Made by a program: the position numbers and the translations under genes
Notes under the pieces: model-generated
What the model saw: only the letters and a program-made list of their open reading frames with translations
The model's database searches: none
Told to the model about the DNA's origin: nothing
Part shown: positions 29,148 through 37,652 of the stretch, piece by piece
How the letters are laid out: each line of letters begins with the position of its first letter
How positions within the stretch are numbered: position 1 is the stretch's first letter
From: Alteromonas sp. KC3
GTDB taxonomy: Bacteria > Pseudomonadota > Gammaproteobacteria > Enterobacterales > Alteromonadaceae
DNA: 64,000 bases
Assembly (NCBI RefSeq): GCF_016756315.1
Contig: NZ_AP024235.1
Span: 1,178,001 to 1,242,000 of the forward strand
Direction of reading: 5' to 3'

Positions 29148-30165
29148 GTTCGTATTTCTCTCTGCTTGGGTCTATCAATCGATTAAATAAGTCGACGAGT
29201 ATAGTCAATGTAATAACTAGGGTTGATACCGCCATCATGCCTATGCGAAGCGCCGGATAATCTCGCTGGTAAATAGCCTGTATTAACCAATTACCGATGC
29301 CAGGCCACGAAAATAGTGTCTCTACAATCATGGCATTGGTAATTAGCGTTGTGATTTGTATTGCCATCAGTGGCAATATAGGAAGCAGAGCATTTCGCAA
29401 CACGTGACGAAAGAAAATTTGCCAACTTGAAAGTCCGCGAGAAACAGCGGCTGCGATGTAAGGACGATGTTTTACATCGATAACAGAGCGCCTTGTTATC
29501 CGTATCATCGAAGCAGTGGTAATTGCACCAATGGCGAATGTGGGCAGCGCTAAGTGTGACAGCGCATCTTTAAATGCTAACGACTTATTCTCGACATTGC
29601 TTACTAGTATGTCTATCAAAATAAAACCAGTTACCGGTTCAATGTCATAAAGCAGGCTTATTCGCCCTGACAAGGGCGCAGCATCTAATTGTAAGCTGAA
29701 GATTAATATGAGTAATAGCGCAAACCAAAACACAGGAAAAGAATACGTTGTGATACTTGCACTGTTTATTAAATGATCTGACGTTGAATAGCAGCGAATG
29801 CCTGCGTAATATCCTAATGGAATGCCAACAAATAATGCCATCAACATTGCATAGGTGGCTAACTCTATAGTGGCAGGCATGGCAACGCCAACCTCGTCGC
29901 GAAGCGGTAGCCCTGAGGTGAAACTATAGCCCCATTCGCCGGTGACTAGGTTTCCCAGATAATTGAAAAACTGAACCACATAACCGCTATCTAGCTTAAA
30001 CTGTCGCTCTAATGCCTGACGCTGTATCTCATTTTGCGGTACTAAACCTGTGAGATTTTCCAATGTGTCGCCGGGGAATAAATAGGCTAACGAAAACGAC
30101 ATTACAGCTAACACCAAAAGGGTGAGTACAAGTAATGTGCAATATCTAACGAGGATTTGGATCAC
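29134..30165 (-). CDS. sapB: Sap ABC transporter permease SapB
   Basis: The 343-residue DppB-type permease has an N-terminal membrane segment (YCTLLVLTLLVLAVMSFSLAYLFPGD), five further segments and the EAA-like loop AAVSRGLSSWQIFFRHVLRNALLPILP. The periplasmic stretch includes GEWGYSFTSGLPL. It overlaps sapA by 4 nt (ATGA), typical of translational coupling. Confidence 0.94.
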   Translation of the reverse strand: MIQILVRYCTLLVLTLLVLAVMSFSLAYLFPGDTLENLTGLVPQNEIQRQALERQFKLDSGYVVQFFNYLGNLVTGEWGYSFTSGLPLRDEVGVAMPATIELATYAMLMALFVGIPLGYYAGIRCYSTSDHLINSASITTYSFPVFWFALLLILIFSLQLDAAPLSGRISLLYDIEPVTGFILIDILVSNVENKSLAFKDALSHLALPTFAIGAITTASMIRITRRSVIDVKHRPYIAAAVSRGLSSWQIFFRHVLRNALLPILPLMAIQITTLITNAMIVETLFSWPGIGNWLIQAIYQRDYPALRIGMMAVSTLVITLTILVDLFNRLIDPSREKYERATV

Positions 30166-31874
30166 AGCGTTTTCTCAACTCCACCAAAGCGAACACCACC
30201 GAAGGGGTTAATTGTCATATGCTCAAGTTCTTGTCGATACGCTTGGTAGCGATAGGCATGAGCAATGGGTACAAGAGGCAAGCGCTCATACAGTAAGCGG
30301 TTTACTTGCTGATAAATAGCACTGCGCTCATCGATATCGTCAGTCTGTAGTGCCTCATTGAGCAATCTATCATAATCTTCATTGCACCACATGGCTCTGT
30401 TTGTGCCGGAGGGTATAGCGTCGCAACTTAACAATGGTCGATAGAAGTTGTCGGGATCGCCATTGTCCGCCGACCAGCCAATAAGCACTGAGTCATGGAG
30501 ACCTTCCAAAAGGTGGCGCCTAAAGGTTGCCCAATCATAACTTACAATAGTGGCTTCAACCCCCACATCACGCAGGTAACGTTGAATAAGTTCAGCCATT
30601 TTATTGGCGTTAGGATTATATGCTCGCTCTACGGGCATCGCCCATATGGTCATTGTGAAGCCCTGCTCAATACCGGCATCAGCCAGTAGTTTTCTCGCAA
30701 GAACAGGGTTATAAGCGGTATCGTCTGCATCGTTTTGAAAGGCCCAGCTAGCCGCCGGTAATAAAGTTTTCGCGCGGGTTGCGCTATCAAAATAAACCGC
30801 TTCAAGCAGCGTGTTTTTATCGATAGCCGCGGCTAGGGCTCTTCTAACAATGGGGTTATCAAACGGTGGTCGTTGTGTATTAAACGCCCAAAAACCAATA
30901 TTAAGTCCGGGTTTTTCTGCCAAGATTAGGTCGTCTCTTGTGCGGATGACTTCAAGCTCTGTCTGCGCGGGAAAAGCCGTAGCATCACACTCGCCAGTCA
31001 TAAGCTTAGCCAAACGCAAGGAACTCTTTGGCGTAATATCAAAGATAAGTTGTTCAACATGCTGCGGCTTTGCCTCTTCAGGTTGTTGCTCTTCAAGTTG
31101 CTCGTCGAATTCAGTTGAATTAACTGACGCAAGTTGTTGAGACTTTTGTAGCTCAGCCAACCGCCAATAGTCATAGTGGCGGAGGTATTTGATAAAGTGG
31201 TCTTTACGGTAGCTGTCGAACTTAAATGGACCAGTGCCAATGGGGAGTTGGTCAATTTTACTCGGTGTACCTTGTTCTGCCAGATGAGTGGCATATTCTT
31301 CAGATAAAATGACGGCAAAGTCAGTGGCAAGATTTGCTAGAAAAGAACTGTCTCTGCGCTTGAGTGTTATCTCGACACGGTAGCCGTTGACACGCTCAAC
31401 GGCCGCGATATTCTGCGCGAGCCCAAGACTTTCAAAATAGGGGTAGCGACCACCTGATACATAATGATACGAATGTGAGTTCAATCGCCATCGATCAATA
31501 CTAAAAATAACATCGTCAGCGTTGAAGTTACGCGTTGGCGTAAAATAGTCAGTGGTGTGAAAGGCTACATCTTTGCGTAATTGAAACGCATAGGTTAAAC
31601 CATCGTTTGTCACCAACCAACTACTCGCTAAGCTCGGTACAATGCGTCCTGAGTCTGGATCAAAGTCTAACAAGCGGTCATAAAGTTGATGAGACGTCGC
31701 GTCAGAAGTCGTACTTGATGTGTCTAGCTGAGGGTTAAATGTAACAGGGTTACTTTCTGAGCAGTAAATAACACCAGTGTTGTAAAACGCTTGTTTATTT
31801 TGCTTGCCGCAGGAGACGACAAGCAGTGCGCTACATAGGCACAGGGCCAAACGCTTTACAAAACCATTTAACAT
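30162..31874 (-). CDS. sapA: Sap ABC transporter periplasmic peptide-binding protein SapA
   Basis: The 570-residue SBP_bac_5 family protein has a lipoprotein-like signal (LCLCSALLVVSCGKQ), the family start GVIYCSESNPVTFNPQLDT, FHTTDYFTPTRNFNADDVIFS and a C-terminal PLVPIAHAYRYQAYR. Near residues 255-275 it has a Glu/Gln-rich insert (EQLEEQQPEEAKPQ) not expected in the fold. It should bind antimicrobial peptides or haem/peptides in the periplasm and deliver them to SapBC. It starts 3 nt after the pspF stop. Confidence 0.93.
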   Translation of the reverse strand: MLNGFVKRLALCLCSALLVVSCGKQNKQAFYNTGVIYCSESNPVTFNPQLDTSSTTSDATSHQLYDRLLDFDPDSGRIVPSLASSWLVTNDGLTYAFQLRKDVAFHTTDYFTPTRNFNADDVIFSIDRWRLNSHSYHYVSGGRYPYFESLGLAQNIAAVERVNGYRVEITLKRRDSSFLANLATDFAVILSEEYATHLAEQGTPSKIDQLPIGTGPFKFDSYRKDHFIKYLRHYDYWRLAELQKSQQLASVNSTEFDEQLEEQQPEEAKPQHVEQLIFDITPKSSLRLAKLMTGECDATAFPAQTELEVIRTRDDLILAEKPGLNIGFWAFNTQRPPFDNPIVRRALAAAIDKNTLLEAVYFDSATRAKTLLPAASWAFQNDADDTAYNPVLARKLLADAGIEQGFTMTIWAMPVERAYNPNANKMAELIQRYLRDVGVEATIVSYDWATFRRHLLEGLHDSVLIGWSADNGDPDNFYRPLLSCDAIPSGTNRAMWCNEDYDRLLNEALQTDDIDERSAIYQQVNRLLYERLPLVPIAHAYRYQAYRQELEHMTINPFGGVRFGGVEKTL

Positions 31875-31877
31875 GCT

Positions 31878-32987
31878 TTACGCCTCGACGTTCTCAGCGG
31901 AAGAATCTAGTAAATTGTACTTTTTAAGGTAACCACGAAGCTGATGATACGTCAGACTTAGCTTATCGGCTGTTTTCTTTTGATTAAACTGACTGTCAGC
32001 AAGTGCCTGTTTTATCATATCTATCTCATATTGTTGAGAGCGTTCTTTCAAATCAATAGGATAATCGATATTTTCGGGTATGTCGGCGGCTTTTGGTGCG
32101 ACTGACTCAATAGAATGGCTTGGTTCACTAGCCTGGGGTGCAGTAGGTGTGGCAATACTCTCGGTACTTACTCGATCGTTTGTCTTCACTCGGCTTGTAG
32201 GGCGGAAAACTGATTCAAACGGATCTAATACAATTTCATGCACAGGAAGGTGAGGGTTATTGGTGCGGTAAACTGCTCGCTCAACCACGTTTTTTAGCTC
32301 ACGTATGTTACCTGGCCAATCGTAATCAAGTAGTGTGCGCTTAGCTTTCTCGGTAAAGCCACTAAATAACTCCATTTCCATCTCGCGCGCCATGTTAATT
32401 GCGAAGTTTTCAGCAAGCATCATTATATCTTCTCGGCGCTCGCGAAGTGGAGGGATTGTGATTACATCAAAGGCCAGTCTGTCGAGTAGGTCGGCTCTAA
32501 ACTCTCCAGCCTCTGCCAATGTGGGCAAGTCTTCGTTGGTAGCGGCAATTAAACGTACGTCAGTTTTAACTGACTTACTGCCACCGACACGTTCAAATTC
32601 GCCGTATTCAACAACGCGTAGTAGTTTCTCTTGAATAAGCCCTGAAGTGTTAGCAAGTTCATCTAAAAATAGCGTACCATTATGTGCAACTTCAAAGCGT
32701 CCTTCTCTTCGTTTTGAAGCTCCCGTAAATGCACCAGCTTCATAACCAAAGAGTTCACTTTCTAACAAACTCTCGCTTAGCGCAGCACAATTTAGTTTTA
32801 CGTAGTTTTGGTCCCAGCGTTTCGATAAGAAATGCAAACGCGCTGCAATAAGCTCTTTACCCGTACCACGCTCTCCTATAACTAATACGGGTTTATCTAA
32901 CGGTGCTATTTGTGAAATCTGCTCTAAAATCTCTAAGAAACTATTTGCTTGGCCTAGCAAATTGTCTTGTTGGCGATACCTACTCAT
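31878..32987 (-). CDS. pspF: Sigma-54-dependent activator PspF
   Basis: 369 residues from ATG at 32987, chosen because GAGGG lies five bases before it; a TTG 12 bases upstream is weaker. The AAA+ domain starts almost at once (no receiver domain, as in PspF) with Walker A GERGTGKE, the sigma-54 loop GAFTGA and GTLFLDELANTS. A Pro/Ser-rich linker at about 255-320 is longer than in E. coli PspF, then a Fis-type HTH (KKTADKLSLTYHQLRGYLKKY). It activates pspA transcription and is held inactive by PspA. It is co-directional with sapABCDF (3-nt gap). Confidence 0.96.
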   Translation of the reverse strand: MSRYRQQDNLLGQANSFLEILEQISQIAPLDKPVLVIGERGTGKELIAARLHFLSKRWDQNYVKLNCAALSESLLESELFGYEAGAFTGASKRREGRFEVAHNGTLFLDELANTSGLIQEKLLRVVEYGEFERVGGSKSVKTDVRLIAATNEDLPTLAEAGEFRADLLDRLAFDVITIPPLRERREDIMMLAENFAINMAREMEMELFSGFTEKAKRTLLDYDWPGNIRELKNVVERAVYRTNNPHLPVHEIVLDPFESVFRPTSRVKTNDRVSTESIATPTAPQASEPSHSIESVAPKAADIPENIDYPIDLKERSQQYEIDMIKQALADSQFNQKKTADKLSLTYHQLRGYLKKYNLLDSSAENVEA

Positions 32988-33112
32988 TAAATCCCTCAAA
33001 AGTTAGTCATTTCGACCAATTAATAGTGTAGAACAAAAAATATGGATAAACGAGCATTATTTGAAATGAATAAAAGCTTATTTTAATCAGTGGTTTACAA
33101 GTTTTTGCAGGT

Positions 33113-33127
33113 TGGCAAGCATATTGT
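33113..33127 (+). promoter_or_regulatory. Sigma-54 promoter of pspABC
   Basis: TGGCAAGCATATTGT matches the -24/-12 consensus TGGCAC-N5-TTGC at TGGCA and TTG, with T for the final C, and correct spacing. It lies 79 nt before pspA, in the divergent region next to the sigma-54 activator gene. Confidence 0.75.
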
Positions 33128-33205
33128 ATATATTAATGGCAAGAGTAACCGTGTTTATCAAATGAGTTGTTTCGACAACCAGATATTTAGCAAGAGGTAA
33201 TTATT

Positions 33206-33889
33206 ATGGGTATCTTCTCGCGTTTCACAGATATTGTGAATTCAAACATAAATGCGCTTTTAGATAAGGCGGAAGATCCTGAAAAAATGGTTAGATTAAT
33301 CATTCAGGAAATGGAAGACACGCTAGTAGAAGTGCGTTCAGCTTCAGCGAAAACACTAGCGAACAAAAAAGATATCGTTAATCAAATTGCGAAATACGAA
33401 AGTGACGCAAGTGATTGGCAAGCCAAAGCGGAATTGGCACTAAGCAAAGACCGTGAAGACTTGGCTCGTGCGGCACTTCAAGAGAAGAAGAAATCAGCAG
33501 AGGCGGCTGAGTCGTTGAGCAAAGAGTTAACGATTGTTGAAGAGCAAATTAGCAAGCTTCAAGATGAAATCAGTCAGCTTCAAGAAAAGCTAGCAGACGC
33601 TAAGACACGCCAGAAAGCGATTATCATGCGCCAAAAAACCGCAAGTTCGCGATTAGAGGTGAAAAAGACGCTTGATAGCAGTAAAGTAGATAACGCAATG
33701 GGCCGCTTCGAACAGTATGAGCGTAAAATTGATGACCTTGAGTCTCAAGTTGAAGCATACGATCTAGGCAAGAAAACGTTACAAGACGAGTTCGCTGAAT
33801 TAGAAGCTAGCGACAAAGTTGAAGACGAATTAGCGGCATTAAAAGCTAAAGTTAAAGGTGCGAATAAAAGCACTGAAAAGTCAGAATAA
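33206..33889 (+). CDS. pspA: Phage shock protein A
   Basis: The 227-residue, almost fully coiled-coil protein starts MGIFSRFTDIVNSNINALLDKAEDPEKMVRLIIQEMEDTLVEVR, the PspA/IM30 signature with the amphipathic N-terminal helix. It binds stressed inner membranes and, when free, inhibits PspF. It is an ESCRT-III-like scaffold. AAGAGG lies about 9 nt upstream of ATG. Followed by pspB and pspC. Confidence 0.97.
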   Translation: MGIFSRFTDIVNSNINALLDKAEDPEKMVRLIIQEMEDTLVEVRSASAKTLANKKDIVNQIAKYESDASDWQAKAELALSKDREDLARAALQEKKKSAEAAESLSKELTIVEEQISKLQDEISQLQEKLADAKTRQKAIIMRQKTASSRLEVKKTLDSSKVDNAMGRFEQYERKIDDLESQVEAYDLGKKTLQDEFAELEASDKVEDELAALKAKVKGANKSTEKSE

Positions 33890-33963
33890 TAAGAATAGGG
33901 TGCTGCCTCACCAGTTAGGATAAGAGTGAGGCAGACTGATCGGGGTTTGTTGGAGATTACGAG

Positions 33964-34203
33964 ATGGAAGAAGGTATCATTGCATTATTGGTAACGCCGT
34001 TAATTGTATTCACAATTTTTGTTGCGCCAATTTGGTTAATCTTGCATTACCGCAGCAAGAAACAAGTTAGCCAAGGGTTAAGTGCCGAAGAGTACGCCAC
34101 ACTCCAAGTGCTTGCAGAGCAAGCTGAAAAAATGAGTGAACGTATCGAGACCCTTGAAGCCATTCTAGATAGCGAGGCACCTGAGTGGAGGAATAGAGCA
34201 TGA
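33964..34203 (+). CDS. pspB: Phage shock protein B
   Basis: The 79-residue protein has one membrane segment at residues 5-27 (IALLVTPLIVFTIFVAPIWLILHY) and a soluble coiled tail (LQVLAEQAEKMSERIETLEAILD), as in PspB. With PspC it senses envelope stress and relieves PspA inhibition of PspF. Its stop overlaps the pspC start by 4 nt. Confidence 0.92.
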   Translation: MEEGIIALLVTPLIVFTIFVAPIWLILHYRSKKQVSQGLSAEEYATLQVLAEQAEKMSERIETLEAILDSEAPEWRNRA

Positions 34204-34646
34204 GAAACGGTAAACAGCTCTATCGCAACCCAGACAATGCAAGAATTGCCGGTGTATGTTCAGGCGTAGCAGAATACTTCGGTCTAGAAACATGGTTGGT
34301 AAGAATTTTAGTGGTAACCGGGTTTTTCCTTTTAGCTGGGCCATTTATGTTAGTCGCTTATGTCGCAGCATGGTTCATCTTAGATAAAAAGCCTAGCGGA
34401 TTGGAAACTGAGCAGCCACAGCCTGTATTTTCGAAAGGTAAAGGTTGGAGAAATCCTAACGCAGGCCAGGTGAAAAGCCCTAAAGTGGAAGTGAAAACAA
34501 AAGTGTGGCAAGCAGGTGAGCCGCCAAAGCAAGCCTTTCACGACATTCGCAACCGTTTCGAAAAAGCAGAAAGTCGACTACGTAAAATGGAGACGTATGT
34601 TACGTCTAGAGAGTATCAGCTAAATAAAGAAATTAGTCGCCTATAA
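34200..34646 (+). CDS. pspC: Phage shock protein C
   Basis: The 148-residue protein has the PspC domain at about 5-65 (LYRNPDNARIAGVCSGVAEYFGLETWLVRILVV) with membrane segments at about 32-60, then a charged linker and a C-terminal coiled segment (DIRNRFEKAESRLRKMETYV). It signals membrane stress together with PspB. The ATG overlaps the pspB stop. A terminator follows. Confidence 0.93.
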   Translation: MRNGKQLYRNPDNARIAGVCSGVAEYFGLETWLVRILVVTGFFLLAGPFMLVAYVAAWFILDKKPSGLETEQPQPVFSKGKGWRNPNAGQVKSPKVEVKTKVWQAGEPPKQAFHDIRNRFEKAESRLRKMETYVTSREYQLNKEISRL

Positions 34647-34665
34647 CAGCCTCGTAATAACTCAC

Positions 34666-34693
34666 AAAGCCGCTTTCTAAGAGCGGCTTTTTT
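34666..34693 (+). terminator. Terminator of pspABC
   Basis: AAAGCCGCT, loop TTCTAAG, AGCGGCTTT and a T-run. Confidence 0.88.
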
Positions 34694-34723
34694 GTTTTCG
34701 AAATCAGCGCTTTAAATCTTTGA

Positions 34724-34741
34724 TGTAAAATTCTTGTTACA
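34724..34741. promoter_or_regulatory. TyrR-box-like site upstream of phhA
   Basis: TGTAAA, six bases, GTTACA: one mismatch to the TyrR consensus TGTAAA-N6-TTTACA. It lies 100 nt before the phhA start. Confidence 0.6.
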
Positions 34742-34840
34742 GCAAAAAGCAATGCTCCAAACGCATCGCTACTTTTCCAAAGTCTGTTTTTCATTAGACT
34801 AATGTTCATACTTTTTACGGAAAATTGGTTAATTGAAGTT

Positions 34841-35641
34841 ATGCCAAAATCGACCCAGTACCAATCAAGAGAATCTGATGAAAACGGCTTTATCGCATGG
34901 TCCGATGAAGAAAATCAGATTTGGTCTGAATTGTACGCTAGACAAATTCCTTTAGTGAAAGAACGTGCATGTCAGGAGTATCTCGATGGTCTTGAGCTGT
35001 TAAATCTCAGCCAAAATAAAATTCCACAGCTACCTGACATCAACCGCGTGTTAATGGAAAAAACGGGGTGGCAAACAGCTGAAGTGCCCGCTCTCATTAA
35101 CTTTGGAGAGTTTTTTCGCCTATTGGCCAATAAACAGTTTCCAGTAGCTACCTTCATCCGTACACGTGAAGAGTTTGATTATTTGCAAGAGCCAGACATC
35201 TTCCACGAAGTATTTGGTCATTGCCCGCTTTTAACTAACCCAGCCTTTGCGCATTTCACGCATACCTACGGTAAGTTGGGGCTAGAGGCGAGCAAGGAAG
35301 ACAGGGTATACCTTGCGCGTTTGTACTGGTTTACGGTTGAATTTGGTTTAGTGCGCGCAAAAGGTGACCTTAAAATCTATGGCGGCGGGATCCTGTCATC
35401 TCCAGGTGAAACCATTTATGCGCTTGATAGTGATAAACCACTGCGCAACCCATTAACCGCAATAGATGCGTTAAGAACACCTTATCGAATAGATATAATG
35501 CAACCTTTGTATTATATCTTGCCAGAGTTTGATCACTTGTTTGAGTTGGCAGAAATGGACATCATGGCTTTGGTGGAAGAGGCAAAGTCTTTAGGTTTGT
35601 TTTCCCCACTTTTCCCTCCTAAAGAGAAAAAAGCAAGCTAG
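34841..35641 (+). CDS. phhA: Phenylalanine 4-monooxygenase
   Basis: 266 residues from ATG MPKSTQYQSRESDENGFIAW; an in-frame start 13 codons upstream is not supported by family length. Non-haem iron ligands are His122 and His127 (PDIFHEVFGHCPLL) and Glu167 (WFTVEFGLV). The enzyme hydroxylates phenylalanine to tyrosine with tetrahydropterin. The recycling dehydratase phhB is not adjacent. It is followed by tyrR, and a TyrR-like box lies upstream, as in Pseudomonas, where PhhR activates phh genes. Confidence 0.95.
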   Translation: MPKSTQYQSRESDENGFIAWSDEENQIWSELYARQIPLVKERACQEYLDGLELLNLSQNKIPQLPDINRVLMEKTGWQTAEVPALINFGEFFRLLANKQFPVATFIRTREEFDYLQEPDIFHEVFGHCPLLTNPAFAHFTHTYGKLGLEASKEDRVYLARLYWFTVEFGLVRAKGDLKIYGGGILSSPGETIYALDSDKPLRNPLTAIDALRTPYRIDIMQPLYYILPEFDHLFELAEMDIMALVEEAKSLGLFSPLFPPKEKKAS

Positions 35642-35682
35642 TACGTTAAACAGAGCTTGTTAAATAAATGTACTTTTTATAG

Positions 35683-35710
35683 GATGCCGCTCGATGACGC
35701 GGCATTCTTT
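35683..35710 (+). terminator. Probable terminator of phhA
   Basis: GATGCCGC, loop TCGATGAC, GCGGCATTC then TTT. Confidence 0.65.
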
Positions 35711-35808
35711 GTATTTGAAAGCCTTCCAGATTATTTGTGCGTCATTCATCGCATTTTTCAACTTCTGTAACAATTATATTGTTATCTTTTTGTAAAAGTA
35801 TGGTATCT

Positions 35809-35826
35809 TGTACATATAAGTTTACA
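35809..35826. promoter_or_regulatory. TyrR-box-like site upstream of tyrR
   Basis: TGTACA, TATAAG, TTTACA: one mismatch to TGTAAA-N6-TTTACA. It ends 19 nt before the tyrR start, a position that suits autorepression. An extra TGTAAA lies at 35791. Confidence 0.65.
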
Positions 35827-35845
35827 AACCTTACTATAACACCCT

Positions 35846-37402
35846 ATGCGCTTAGAAATCAGTTGTCAGGATCGCCTTGGAATTACACAAGACGTTTTAG
35901 ATATTCTAGTTACCAAAGAAATTGACCTGCGAGGTATCGAAATTGATCCGGCAGGTAAAATTTTCCTTAATTTTCCCAATATTGAGTTTGCCGATTTTCA
36001 GCATTTGATGCCTCAGATTCGTCGCATCGACGGAATCGATGATGTTAAGACTACGCTGTTTATGCCTGGTGAGCGTGAGAAAAACCAGCTTTCTGCGATT
36101 CTACGCACGTTGCCCGATCCGGTTTTCTCAATTGATGCTAAAGGCAATATTTTATTATGTAACGAAGCTGTCTGTGCTGGTTTAGAGATAGCCAGCAGTG
36201 AGATTGAAGGCACTGATATTAGTGAAGTGGTGAAAGGTTTCAATTTCATCAAATGGATGGATGGTAAATCCCCCGGCCCTCAAACGTCGAAAGTGAAGTT
36301 TATTCAGCAAGACTACCTTGCTGATATGTTGCCCATTACTGTACCCGATGGTGATCAAAACAAAATTATGGCAGGGGCGGTGGTTATTCTTAAATCAGAA
36401 ATGCGTTTAGGGCAGCAATTTACCGCGTTTCACCAATCGCCCACAGACAGTTTTGACCGCTTTGTTACGCACTCTCCTTTTATGAAACGCGTAGTGCATG
36501 AGGCCAAGCGTGTCGCAGACCTCGACGCGCCAATTCTTATTTTTGGCGAAACGGGCACGGGTAAAGAAATGATCGCAAGAGCATGCCATCAATCGAGTCG
36601 TCGCAGTGAAGGTGCGTTCTTAGCGCTTAATTGTGCGTCTCTACCTGATAGCGTGGCAGAAACTGAATTGTTTGGCTATGCAGCAGGTGCCTTTAATCAG
36701 CCAAATGCAAAGGTTGGGTTACTTGAGCAGGCTAAGGGTGGAACACTGCTTCTTGACGAAATTGCTGATATGTCTTCTCAACTGCAGGCAAAATTACTAC
36801 GCGTATTGGAAGACGGCGAGTTTAGGCGTGTAGGTGATGCAGAGCCGGTTAAAGTTGACGTACGCTTTATTTGTACCACGTGTCGCGATTTAGGACAGCT
36901 TGTTGAAGAAGGCCGATTTAGAAAAGAGCTATATTATCGACTTAACGTATTGAGTTTAGTGATGCCGTCTTTGAAAGACAGACGCCAAGATATTGTGCCT
37001 CTGGCAGAGTCGTTTATAGTTCAACACAGTACGAAATTGGGCCGACGTCCAGCGAAACTGAGTAAATCATGCGTTGACTTTCTGCAACAATACCCGTGGC
37101 CGGGTAATGTCAGACAATTACAGAATGCTTTATATCGTGCATTGTCGTTACTTGATGGAAAAGAAATTACCAAAGAAGACATTCAACTGCCAAGTTGTGC
37201 GCCTAGTGTTACTTACATTGATGAGAACTTTGATGGCACGTTAGATGAAGAAGTGAAAAAGTTCGAAAAGGATTTGTTAAAACGTCTTTACCCTTTCTAC
37301 CCAAGTACTCGTCAGTTAGCGAAAAAGTTAGGGTTAAGCCATACGGCAATTGCCAATAAACTGCGGGAATATGGTATTAATAAGGCCACTGTTAAACTGT
37401 AG
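35846..37402 (+). CDS. tyrR: Aromatic amino acid regulator TyrR/PhhR
   Basis: The 518-residue protein has an N-terminal ACT domain (MRLEISCQDRLGITQDVLDIL), a PAS domain (LPDPVFSIDAKGNILLCNEAV) and an AAA+ domain at about 205-435 with Walker A GETGTGKE. At the loop that contacts sigma-54 in other members it reads GAFNQP (281-286), not GAFTGA, so like E. coli TyrR it should work with sigma-70. The C-terminal HTH is TRQLAKKLGLSHTAIANKLREYG. Together with phhA and downstream tyrosine degradation genes it forms a local regulon. Confidence 0.95.
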   Translation: MRLEISCQDRLGITQDVLDILVTKEIDLRGIEIDPAGKIFLNFPNIEFADFQHLMPQIRRIDGIDDVKTTLFMPGEREKNQLSAILRTLPDPVFSIDAKGNILLCNEAVCAGLEIASSEIEGTDISEVVKGFNFIKWMDGKSPGPQTSKVKFIQQDYLADMLPITVPDGDQNKIMAGAVVILKSEMRLGQQFTAFHQSPTDSFDRFVTHSPFMKRVVHEAKRVADLDAPILIFGETGTGKEMIARACHQSSRRSEGAFLALNCASLPDSVAETELFGYAAGAFNQPNAKVGLLEQAKGGTLLLDEIADMSSQLQAKLLRVLEDGEFRRVGDAEPVKVDVRFICTTCRDLGQLVEEGRFRKELYYRLNVLSLVMPSLKDRRQDIVPLAESFIVQHSTKLGRRPAKLSKSCVDFLQQYPWPGNVRQLQNALYRALSLLDGKEITKEDIQLPSCAPSVTYIDENFDGTLDEEVKKFEKDLLKRLYPFYPSTRQLAKKLGLSHTAIANKLREYGINKATVKL

Positions 37403-37458
37403 CAATCCCGCTTCTAAAGAGTGGTTCTGTTCACAACTTAGTGAAAAATCAGTCTCTC

Positions 37459-37491
37459 AACGCGTGTTACGTTTTATTTACAACACGCGTT
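37459..37491. promoter_or_regulatory. Inverted repeat containing a TyrR-box-like site upstream of the FAH-family gene
   Basis: Perfect arms AACGCGTGTT (37459-37468) and AACACGCGTT (37482-37491) enclose 13 nt. Within it, TGTTAC-N6-TTTACA (37465-37482) resembles a TyrR box with two mismatches. With no T-run it is more likely an operator than a terminator, though it could be either. Confidence 0.5.
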
Positions 37492-37652
37492 TCCCTCAAT
37501 AAATAAGGGGTTAGAGGAATCCGTCACACTTTTTGCGTACAGGGTTTCTTACAGCGCCCAAAAACTTCGCATGTTTGTTGCTTCTCAATACCCCGTTTTT
37601 AGTGGCATAACTATAGTTATAGAAAAGACAATGTAGATTCGAGGAATGACAA

